A program made the position numbers and the translations under genes. A DNA stretch of 64,000 nucleotides from Circinella umbellata. Taxonomy: Eukaryota; Mucoromycota; Mucoromycetes; Mucorales; Lichtheimiaceae. A model generated the notes under the pieces. The model did not search any database and was not told the origin of the DNA. It saw nothing but the letters and a program-made list of their open reading frames with translations. The DNA lies in the NCBI GenBank assembly GCA_025093555.1, contig JAIWNF010000007.1:310001-374000 (forward strand). The letters are read 5' to 3'. This document shows, piece by piece, positions 1 through 9,410 of the stretch (position 1 is the first letter of the stretch; every line of letters starts with the position of its first letter).

Positions 1-196
1 GATTGAACAGGCTCATACACCACGTCGGACCGTGATCCATCTGACCATTCGTTGTTGCCAATTCGATAATTATTGCCAGGTATATCCAGTAACGTATTGA
101 TCATAATGTCTTTCACAAAGTCGTCATTAAAAATGACCTTGCTCAAGCGATCGGATCCAGTGCGTGTAGGCGTTTTGTAAGTGAGCAGGGATATAT
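1..196 (-). CDS. Partial exon of a possible PD-(D/E)XK/Rpn-like nuclease protein
   Basis: An open minus-strand exon runs off the left edge. It begins after a strong acceptor (a long pyrimidine run ending TTTCAG at 197-199) and continues without a stop for about 64 codons. The peptide includes DDFVKDIMINTLLDIPGNN and, near the edge, NEWSDGSRSDVVYEP. I associate the RSD-x-hydrophobic pattern with PD-(D/E)XK-fold proteins of the Rpn/transposase-associated kind that are abundant in Mucorales, where the Asp would be a catalytic residue. The Glu-x-Gln half of the site would lie beyond the window, so this is not confirmed. The upstream exon and start codon are not identified; a hexamer array lies 160 bases upstream. 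It could also be another repetitive gene family. Confidence 0.45.
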
Positions 197-340
197 CTGA
201 AAAAAAAAGTCAGAAGAAAAAAGAAAGAGTTAACAAGAAACCAAATCGCGTACAAAGAATGGGGTACAAGAAAACTGGTTTATTTATTAACAATAATACT
301 TTTGGGGAGTTTTTTTTATATAAAAAAAACGCCTTTGTGT

Positions 341-634
341 TCATGTGGATGAGTGGCCGTAGCCGTAACCGTAACCGTAGCCGTAGCCGTAGCCGTAGCC
401 GTAACCGTAGCCGTAGCCGTAACCGTAGCCGTAGCCGTAACCGTAACCGTAGCCGTAACCGTAACCGTAGCCGTAGCCGTAGCCGTAGCCGTAACCGTAA
501 CCGTAGCCGTAACCGTAGCCGTAACCGTAGCCGTAGCCGTAACCGTAGCTGTAACCGTAGCCGTAGCCGTAACCGTAGCCGTAACCGTAGCCGTAGCCGT
601 AACCGTAGCCGTAGCCAATCGGAGTCGGAGTCAT
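341..634 (-). CDS. Candidate Gly-Tyr repeat ORF (97 codons) over the hexamer array
   Basis: A complete minus-strand reading frame starts with ATG at 634, encodes MTPTPIG followed by about 43 Tyr-Gly dipeptides (one Gly replaced by Ser), and ends HSST before TGA. The A/G variation among the hexamers falls exactly on the third position of the Gly codon (GGT/GGC), so it is silent in this frame and only here. That would fit selection on a Gly-Tyr peptide, but could also be chance, because the array may have spread from two founder units. There is no signal peptide and no recognised homologue. The ORF could be an exon of the neighbouring minus-strand gene, though I see no convincing splice donor joining it to the exon at 1-196. 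Confidence 0.25.
   Translation of the reverse strand: MTPTPIGYGYGYGYGYGYGYGYGYGYGYSYGYGYGYGYGYGYGYGYGYGYGYGYGYGYGYGYGYGYGYGYGYGYGYGYGYGYGYGYGYGYGYGHSST
357..616. repeat. Hexanucleotide tandem array (CCGTAR)n, about 43 units
   Basis: Back-to-back copies of CCGTAG and CCGTAA fill about 260 bases. Nearly all variation is at the last base of the unit (A or G), with a single C-to-T change near 549. On the plus strand it reads as Arg-Ser/Arg-Asn, Ala-Val/Thr-Val and similar dipeptides. On the minus strand it reads as Tyr-Gly in one frame. The unit resembles, but is not, the usual fungal telomere unit CCCTAA, and the array is internal rather than at a contig end. Imperfect A/G alternation implies that the two unit types were spread by slippage or unequal exchange. 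Confidence 0.95.
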
Positions 635-899
635 TTTTTAATTACAACATGCGTCATCAAAGAACTCGATCCACTCACATTATTAGGTGTTCAAACACAG
701 GCGAAAAGAAAAGACGTGGATCACCTCGTATTAGCAAACCCAAAAAAGCAGTAATAAACCAAGAGGTAGGTATTATTTAAATGAATAGATCCTCAGTTCA
801 AAATGGTTACATTTAGGATACTTAGAAGCCGTACTTTGTAGGTCCAGACAGATGATATACAGACTTGCAGATCGTTGAACTCATCGATTCACAAAATGT

Positions 900-1915
900 A
901 CCTTGAATGCTGCTAAAGCTTCTCGCATACTTTGAATTCCAGAAAGGACTGCTCAGCGATATTTTGCACGATTTCAAGATGGAGAAGCCTAGTTGCCAAG
1001 TCGGCTTAAAAACGTGGACGACCACATCTCGTATTAATAAATTAACACTTCTTGTTCTTACAGGATCCATATGACAAGAATCCTTCAGCGACACTCAAGT
1101 AGCCTCAAGATCAGCTATGGGAACGCTTTACAGTGGCGATCACTCAAAGTAGTCGTCAAAAACATCTGGTGAAATGCTGTGGTCTCACTACGAAAAAGTT
1201 AGAAAAAGTCACGGCTTACCAGAACTCGCTAGAAACAATCAAGAAAAGGATGAATTGGGTATTTAATATGGAGAAGGAAAACATCGATTATGACGAATAC
1301 AACTGTATCGACGAAGCAAGATTTAATTTACATTTACGACGAACGTGTGGTCAGTCAAAAAAGGGCTAACCTCCCAAAGAAGTAGTTTCCAAAAACCGAA
1401 GTGTGAGCGTTTCAATATTAGGTGCCATTGCGGTGGAAAGGATTGTAAATCTTTCGCTGAGAAAGCCTTAAGCAGTTACCACATTAAAGAAGAGGAAACT
1501 ACAAGCTGGCAAAGAACGTTTAGTCAGCAAAGTTGGGGCACGAGCGCATCATTTTTGTCAATTTATGGAGACTGTTATGGATGTTCTTGAAAAAAGTTAT
1601 ATGCGTGGACGAATCTTTATAATGGATAATGCCAGCATTCATCATAGTAGTATTGTCAAGGATACCGTTGAAAATCGTGGATTTCATATACTATATCTAC
1701 CTCCATACTCACCAGTGCTGAACCCAATAGAGGAATTTTAGCCAAAACTAAAGGCCTGTATCAAGCGAGAGATCTTACCTACAAGTAATCCTTTCACATC
1801 TCGCATTATCCAGTCAGCATACCTAGTTACTGCTAGAGACTTTCAAGGATGGGTACGATATGCAGAGTCTATTTGCCACGTTGTATTCCTGAAGGACCGA
1901 TGTTATAGTTTTTAC
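900..1915 (+). pseudogene. Degenerate Tc1/mariner (DD34E, DDE_3-type) transposase
   Basis: Across three shifting frames with several stops, the translation follows a Tc1-like transposase. An N-terminal helix-turn-helix remnant is visible around 905-980 (IPERTAQRYFARFQDGE). A middle stretch around 1060-1330 includes HLVKCCGLTTKKLEKVTA and ends in IDEARFNLHLRR, holding the first catalytic Asp. The C-terminal part around 1610-1900 has MDNASIHH (second Asp) and PPYSPVLNPIEEF (catalytic Glu), with 34 residues between Asp and Glu. The Trp expected after EEF is a stop codon (TAG near 1740). Frameshifts and stops make it inactive. Terminal inverted repeats were not identified. Confidence 0.88.
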
Positions 1916-2036
1916 TACTGCTTATTTAGTGCTTTTATATTCTCATATTTTTAAAACTATTATTTGTTCCTTTATTATTAAAAAAGATAGTCAAAGCTTT
2001 GTTTGGAACCTTTTTTTTTTTTTCAATGGGTTGTCA

Positions 2037-2160
2037 GCCGCCAAAAATTTCATGCCGCCAGGTTTGAAAAAAAAAAAAACCAAGCGCCAAATAAAAATAC
2101 ATCACGCGCCATGTTAAAAAAAACCCCCAGCGCCAAGTTGAAAAAAATCAACCTCCTAAA
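2037..2160. repeat. Cluster of five GC(C)GCCA motifs separated by A-tracts
   Basis: Five short direct repeats sharing G-C-(C)G-C-C-A followed by A-rich sequence occur at about 2037, 2054, 2084, 2106 and 2130, spaced 17-30 bases apart. The last two share GCGCCAnGTTnAAAA. They lie just downstream of the dead Tc1-like transposase and may be subterminal repeats of that element or a separate A-rich repeat. No function can be assigned from sequence alone. Confidence 0.5.
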
Positions 2161-2504
2161 ACGAGGAAAAATCCTGTATATCTAAAAAACAAGTGTATCA
2201 CATGAAAAAAAATGTCAATAACCTTTGGTTCATATAATGATCTTCTCCACGTGAAATTTCTTCTCCACACTTTCAAATTTTGTACATCAGGCACATAAGA
2301 AAAAATAGAACACTGACACATTAGGTATGATGATGACATAAAGAGTAGGAACGGTATTTTATTCAAAACACAATTTTTTTCTAATATAATACAAGTTGTA
2401 GCGGGAAAAGCGTGGAAATAGAAAGAAAGGAGCAAAAAAAAAGAGGAAAAAAAAAAGAGTGATGAAATAGAAACATTATTGTGATAGTGATCAAGTTAAT
2501 AAAA

Positions 2505-4679
2505 TTAGTCTTTGGTGACATTGTGGATGGCTTCGGCAAGGTACTTGACGTTGTGAGAAGAGATACCAGCCATGGAGATACGACCATCACGGGTCAAGTA
2601 GACGTGCCAGTCATTCTTAAGCTTATCAACTTGCTCAGGCTTCAAACCAGAGAAACAGAACATACCAATCTATGATGGGGATAAAAAGTAAAATATTAGC
2701 GATCAAAAACAAGCTAATTATGGTATACACATAACGATCGTCAATTGAAACGAAGAGTATGTGTCAGCTTAAACTCACCTGGTTAGTGATGTGTTCCCAG
2801 TTTTGCTTGGAGCCAAAGTCATTTTCCAAATGACCGCGGAGTTTGTTTCTGGAAGATAAAAGATTATTGTCATGTGAGTCTATATGACACAACCTATCAA
2901 AAAAACGTCTTTGTTGTAAAAAAACTACTATCCATACCTCATGGTGATGATACGATCGGCCATAAACTTAACTTCGTCGAGCCATTCGCTCTTAAGTTCA
3001 GGTGTGTTGAGAACAGTGCTTACAAGACGGGCACCGTGAATGGGAGGGTTAGAGTACATAGGACGGATGATAATCTTGAGCTGAGATTCGACACGTGCCT
3101 TTTCAGCTTCATCAGCACAGGCAACGGAGAAAGCACCAACACGTTCACCATAGAGACCCATGTTCTTTGCAAATGATTGGGAAAGGACGAGGGGATGGCC
3201 TTCATCGACGAATTTACGCAAAGCATAGGCATCACGATTACAATCGCCGGAAGCGAAACCTTGGTAGGCCATGTCAAAGAAGACAAAGTGACCACGTTCC
3301 TGAAACGATAAAAAACAATACATCCTTTGTTATTTTTCCAAATCTACTATCACTCTTACCCATCAATAATCACTCCCGCCCCATATTTCCATTTTTTTTT
3401 CGTACCTTGACGACTTGAGAAATTTCGTCCCATTGCTGTTGAGTAGGATCAACACTAAATGAATATAAAGACAGGGTTAGTTAGTTTACATCAGTTTTCA
3501 AGAATAGAATTGCTGATGAGGAACAAGTAACTGGTCCAACCACATTTTAAGTGTTTTATGTCACAAATATATTCCTTCAATCATATCATCATAAACATGG
3601 TACAAAAACGAGAAAATTGTTAAATACCCTGTGGGATTGTGAGCACAAGCGTGGAGAAGGAAAACAGAGTTCTTGGGAGCACCCTATAACAATAAACAAT
3701 AACAATTAATTTAATAAACAAAAAAGTCCGGTGCGTGTGATATACATTAAAGAATCCAAGAAACAAAATGAAACACGTTTATTACCTTGATATCTTCCAA
3801 CATACCGCTGATGTTAAGACCATTGGTTTCCTTGTCAAAGTAAGTATACTTTTCCAAGTCAAGACCAGCGTGTTTCATGATAGGGATATGGTTACCCCAG
3901 GTAGGGTTAGGAACGTAAACCTTCTTGGCGTGAGGATAGAAGGCGTTCAAGAAAGCAGCACCGATACGGAGAGCACCAGTACCAGAGATACTTTGAGTGA
4001 TGGCAAGCTATATACAAATATAAACAAATTAATCATAGTAAAAAAAAGGATAGTCAATTATTAGCATGGTAACCATGACAAAATAAATAATATAAAGCTC
4101 ATAGCTATCCAATATACGATACATACACGCTTATCCTTGATCAATGCACTATTTTCACCATAAGCGAGTTCACCAGCAGATTTAGTGAAGTCAGGCAAAC
4201 CGGTGATACCAGCATATTCCTTGTCAAGTCCCTTGTCCAAAAGAATTTGTTCGGCCTATATGGTAGCGATTCCCATTGTTCTCTTAATACGTATGACTCA
4301 ATAAAAATTCAAACCTTTCTTTTTTCCTTTCAACAATTACCTTCTTGACACTGGACAAGACGTAAGGCTTGCCACTATCATCACGATAGGCACCAACGCC
4401 CAAGTTCATTTTCTTAGGGTCAGTATCTTTCTTGAAAGCTTCGGTAACACCCAAGATAGCATCGGGAGGACCTGGGAAAAATTGAAATATTTTTTTTAGA
4501 TTATTATTATTATTATTATTGATTGCGATATCGAATTGTAATGACCTAAATAGTTCAAAAAAATAGCGATTCAAATATTTAAAATATTTACCTTGAGGAA
4601 CATTGCTCCAAGTAGAGACGAATGCACGCGAAGCCATACGGCTTGGACTGACTGCAACACGGGTAGCGGCCGACAACAT
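2505..4679 (-). CDS. Aspartate aminotransferase, mitochondrial
   Basis: PLP enzyme interconverting aspartate plus 2-oxoglutarate and oxaloacetate plus glutamate; part of the malate-aspartate shuttle in the mitochondrial matrix. Nine exons (4592-4679, 4341-4471, 4127-4255, 3786-4007, 3628-3683, 3406-3454, 2938-3299, 2779-2848, 2505-2669) give 423 aa, close to the usual 420-430. The N-terminus [20 protein letters not shown] is basic, Ser-rich and lacks acidic residues, like a matrix-targeting presequence. An in-frame ATG further upstream (about 4769) would add an acidic leader, so I chose 4679. Family motifs: [40 protein letters not shown], and [16 protein letters not shown] with PLP-binding Lys270. 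All motifs are intact. It is the mitochondrial type (GOT2/AAT1) by presequence and motif similarity. Confidence 0.97.
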
Positions 4680-7600
4680 ATTTGATAACTCGAAGGTGGG
4701 GTTTTTTAGTGTGTGAAAAGAAAAAGAGAAAAGGGTTGGAGTCGTTTTACCTCTTTCCTTTTTGTCCACACTTTAAGTTAACCAAAAAAAGAATTTGAAC
4801 GCGTCCCGACCGGCAGAGAATGATTTTGCGCCCATTAAACTGGGATTTTTCTTACCCAAGCCGCTATGAAAATCAGATGTCAATCCGGGTAAAAAGGCAA
4901 AAGTCCCGCGGAACCCAGTCATTTTGCCGCTTCATTGCTGAATTATATGATGATTGATTTGTGGCAAAGTTAGCAACCAGATTATCGTTCTTTAACTTTG
5001 CACGAAAATAAAAGAACGGATATTTAACCTGAGTATTTATATTATACCCCTTACTCTTTTTTTTCGTTGTTGTTTTTACCTACATTTTCGCCCTTATTAA
5101 GTGGTACTAGTCCCACTATTATTTATTACTCCCCACCCGCTGTTTATTACTTACTAATATTTACCAATGAAATAAGAAATAACGGGATGTTGCTGAATTT
5201 TTATTCCTTATAGTAAAAGCAACGTGATATTTTTATATAGAAATAACTAAACATTACATTGCTATCCGAAAATCATATTTTTTCTAGCCTCTATTTCTAA
5301 GATATAATAAATTACTTACTCTTCTTTTGTTGCTCCCTTCCAAAAATAAAAATTCTCACTTAATCTGGTGTTACCTTTCAAAATGCCGTGTGCGAGATCC
5401 AGTTAATGCACCAGCATCATAGTTTTCTCCGCAATATACGCCGTTTCCGTAAACTGATATGCCTCCGAACAAATCAGATCGATTGGATTCTTTTATATAG
5501 TTCATAAGGATAATAATGATCTACAATCATTCGTTTTTACCATTTAGGATAATTATGTTTATTGTATTATTTTTATAATATAAAATATATCTAGAGAACG
5601 AGGTTAACAATTATAAAATATTACACTTAAATATCTTAAGGGCAACAACATTATTTGAAAAAAAATTGTTTTTTTTTGGTTGCTAAACATTCATGTAAAG
5701 AAACCAAGTCCGCACCCGAGTTACCCTTTCTACCCTTCTGGTTCTTTGATGAAAATTGGTCTTAAATATTTTCTCTACTTCTATTCGTCTCTTGACATTA
5801 GAATTCAAGAAGTAATATAATAACAGATAGTAGTTAAACTATATCAAACACACTGTGTATTACAATATTTAGTTGTTTCAACTCTTTGATCATACAAAAT
5901 TCCAGTATTTAACACACTCTTGCACAAAAAAGATACATATGTTTGCTCATTTCGGACGGGTTAATGACGCTCAAATAGATCACGGAGTTTTTGTTATTAT
6001 GCACTGGGAACCCGTTCCAAAAACTCCATAATACAACCGTAGTTCATTAATACTACTGTAACAGATTATTTACTATCTGTGTATTACACCGCTCTGAATA
6101 TTACTTGTTCTTATGCCTGAACGCTGGATTTCTTTCGAGCAGTTTGCAAAATGAAAAAAGGTTTAGTATTATTTATAAAGCAAGCTACAAACAAATAAAA
6201 TTATATTTATCCATATTATTCTCAAAATATAGAAAATAAATAGATCTGCAGCCACTTGGTTGCTTCAATAATTCAAAAGGGCTCGGTAGCAATTTTATGA
6301 ATCAGATCTTCACCCCATTTTATCGTTTCACTTTTTTTCTCACAAAGATGGCGGGAAAACGCGGAAAATCATGGTATACTACCCACAAAGGATACATTTT
6401 CAGAAGCATAATTATTGATAGATTAATAGTAATCTTCTTAAAGATAAATTCTATCAATATTGATGGGTTCATTTTAAATCGACGCACAGAACTATATTAA
6501 AAGACAAAAGTTTACGAAAATCGTGCTTGATTTTCTTTTCTGTGTAAGTTCCAAAATAAAATAAGAAGATGAGATGACAATAAACTGAACGCAGGGACTA
6601 TAACTCATCTTACAAACAAAATCCCTTTTATTGAAAGAAATAAGTTTTCTATTTGCTTGATTACAATTGATCTTTGTAGATCCGGATCTTTTGATAAAGT
6701 AGTATTTCAAATGTGTAAAACATACGGGACTTTTTTTTTATTCCAACAAGTTTAACTACCTTAATAGAATCAACTTCCCGCCCAGACTTTCTTCGTTACT
6801 CAGAAGTCTATTATAACTCTTCTAAAAAATAAGAATAATAGTATTAGCAATAGCATAATTATCATCTAAAGTTTCCGTCTTCCTAATCCGGTCAATCTAC
6901 CACCCATGATAATGTACATACTTCGGCCGCGTATCGGTCGACAAATATTATCTTATGAAGCCTTTAATTACGGTAAGGAAAATGAGCTCACCTCTCCATG
7001 TATCAAGACTATTCCTTTAACAAAATAAACTAAATGGGAAATTTACAAAGGCAACAAAGAGTCTACGCGAAATAGCATAAGTGCCTTGGCGGTTTCAAGT
7101 GACCTGCTCAAGTGTCATGAGCATGTTAATAAAGATTAAATTAGCTGCGGTACCAATGACATTATTATATGTATAATAATAATAACAAAATGCTAGGAGA
7201 AGAAAACATGATTATCTGGTAATAAAAATAATCATCATTGCATTAAAAGCTTATGAACTTTACACTATCATTATCTCGGGTGATAGAGACAAGATGACAA
7301 ACGTTACTATTTTCTTTGTTGTTTGAGGAATATAACGATAAAGCAAAAAAGTCAGAACAAAGAAAATTCTATCCATGAGAGGTTGGAATGATCAGCATAC
7401 TAAATGCAAAAGATGGATTATCAGTTCTGTATTAACAACAGTATGTTATGATCATAAAACCATTTTATTGAGTAGCATATCTCGCCGTTCGTACAATGTA
7501 TCTTTCAACAAAGCTTTTCATCCGACATAGGAACCCATTTTCAATTACACAAAGATTCGATGACTGGCTATAAAGTAACAAAGTGACAGCGCCTACGATT

Positions 7601-8444
7601 TATTCTCTTTGAAGTCAAGTTATAAAGAGTCGCTACTTGCCCAATCACAATCAAAATATGTATAAAGTGGGAAGAAAACAGAGCTGGTGGTTAACAAGTT
7701 GAGCAATATCTCTGGAAATTTCTCGTTCGTTCGTAGCATTATATTAGCCGCTTCGTTCCAACAACGACCTTTTTCTATGCGGTTTATTGAATCTGACGCT
7801 TACATACTGTGAGCATGCGAGCAAGTCTCTTTGCTCAAATTATAAAAAGATTTTTTTGCTGTGCATACATACCACTCACATGGAAGGTATAAGGCAGTTA
7901 GAAAATCTCCATAGCAGCAGCGTCTTAGATATTGATGAAAAGTCAACAAAATAATAAGCCCATCTTAGCATTTTTTATTAGATTAATTAATAAAAGAGTG
8001 TTATCGTGATCACTTGACATTTTTGACACTCTAACAATGTTACTAACATAATATAATCATTATTCCTAGCTACCATCAGCAGATACGTATGATTCAAATA
8101 ATAATAGTAACAATGCTATTATGATGTACGTATTTCTTTGATTATTTTTAAAAAAAATGTCATCACATTCTTAAATATACTTGAATAAGTTTTTGAACTC
8201 TACGTCCACATTTTTGATTTCTATACACCGAATTCTTTATCTATCAGCTTCATTTTATTGAAATCATTTATTATACCATATCTTTGATATCAAAAAAACA
8301 AAACAAAAAGAAACTCATGAATTACTGAGTTGTTTAAAATTCATGCCAGGAGTTTGGCGGTAACGCTATAAAATAATTTTACCATTTGCTGCTGGGCCTT
8401 TTCTTTTCAGCACTTATCTTTCAACATTTGATAAATAATTAACC
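4680..8444. other. Long AT-rich interval without recognisable gene
   Basis: Outside the first 200 bases, which are GC-richer and contain imperfect inverted repeats (ACTGGG near 4839 and CCCAGT near 4914) likely belonging to the aspartate aminotransferase promoter, this 3.7 kb is AT-rich and broken by stops in all frames. The longest ORFs (about 70 codons near 6300-6700) show no family resemblance. I see no tRNA-like A/B box pair and no clear transposon ends. Confidence 0.6.
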
Positions 8445-8949
8445 ATGAGCAATGACAAAGCGAAATGGGAATCCACCCACGAAGGTTTGCTTCTTCATTA
8501 ATTTTTTTACAACATTTATAAAAAAGGGGGACTATATATATTTGGTTTCACTTGTTTACCTGCATAAACTAAGAAGGGAATATTGACATAGACATGATGG
8601 ACGAAGACGATCCCATGGTAGAAGACAATACTGAAGAAGATGAAGATGACTATGAAGCTGCTGAACGTATTGCTGCAGAGCGTTTTGGCTTTAGTGATAA
8701 TCAACGTCGCATGGCAATGTTGCGTTCTGGACGAAACGATCCTTATCGATACGCTTATACTGACGTTCTTGACGAAAAGGGAGAACCATTGTCTGCAGCA
8801 CCACCTGAAAAAGTAGTTCATCAAAAATTCTTCAACGGTAAATATATATGTAGTTTTTGATTATGTATGTTTATAGCTATGATATACTCACATGGATCTA
8901 TTTTTTATTAGACTTTGGTGATGACTTCGATGATCAAGATCTTGCTTAG
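8445..8949 (+). CDS. Small acidic protein resembling COP9 signalosome subunit 9 (CSNAP/MYEOV2)
   Basis: Three exons (8445-8484, 8592-8837, 8912-8949) encode 107 aa. The N-terminal half is strongly acidic (MMDEDDPMVEDNTEEDEDD). The C-terminus VVHQKFFNDFGDDFDDQDLA closely follows the tail of metazoan CSN9/CSNAP (a Phe-Phe-Asn-Asp-Phe-x-Asp core ahead of an acidic end), which docks on the COP9 signalosome, the Cullin-deneddylating complex. The frame is continuous across both splice junctions (split codons G|AC in each case). The middle segment (AAERFGFSDNQRRMAMLRSG) is longer than in human CSN9 (57 aa), so it may be a related acidic protein rather than a strict orthologue. It precedes the TMEM62-like gene on the same strand by 460 bases. 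Confidence 0.6.
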
Positions 8950-9410
8950 AATTGTTGATGGATAGTGTATTACGTGTCCTCGCTTCTTTTCTTTCTTTTT
9001 TTTTTTTTTTTTTACCAAACTTGAACTTCGATTCATAGCCTACCTTTTCTTTTGTTCACAACGACATCTGCTTATCATTGTATATTGTTTAAGCATTCAA
9101 TGTTTGAAAATAAATCCATTTTATACATACTCTAATAACAGAGTTTATAGAGTTGAAAAGAGTGGATCTTCATTAATATATTTTTCAAAAACATCACAGT
9201 ATATATAATGTGTGGGTTGGTCAGGTTATGAAAGAGTAATAGGATCATTAGTGGCGGATGCAATTCTAAATTATTTAAGGCAACAATATCATGGCTATTA
9301 TATCATTGTCGGAAGTTGCTTAGTTATTTTTATCTAAAATAACCATAAAATAGCTAGCGGCTCCTCTCTCTTTTTTTTCTCCTATTCCTGCAAGTTTGGA
9401 TTCATATTCA
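8950..9410. other. Intergenic, 3' and promoter sequence
   Basis: Contains a T-run at about 8996-9013 downstream of the CSN9-like gene, AATAAA-like sequence near 9108-9116, and a pyrimidine-rich stretch (9362-9390) just before the next start codon, typical of fungal promoters. No ORF of note. Confidence 0.5.

Noticed and set aside
357..616. Hexamer array as telomeric DNA
   Set aside because: The unit is CCGTAR, not CCCTAA, and it is internal with unique sequence on both sides.
181..780. Plus-strand Arg/Ser/Asn repeat ORF (199 codons) looking like an SR protein
   Set aside because: It is a frame through the hexamer array with no ATG at its listed start (GTG) and no RNA-binding domain. Variation in the array changes its amino acids, unlike the minus-strand Gly-Tyr frame.
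3020..3295. Overlapping ORFs on both strands within the aspartate aminotransferase exon
   Set aside because: Shadows of a long, codon-biased exon whose own frame encodes a full enzyme with all motifs.
5939..6031. 30-codon ORF with balanced composition (MFAHFGRVNDAQ onward)
   Set aside because: Too short, with no neighbouring exons, splice sites or recognisable family.
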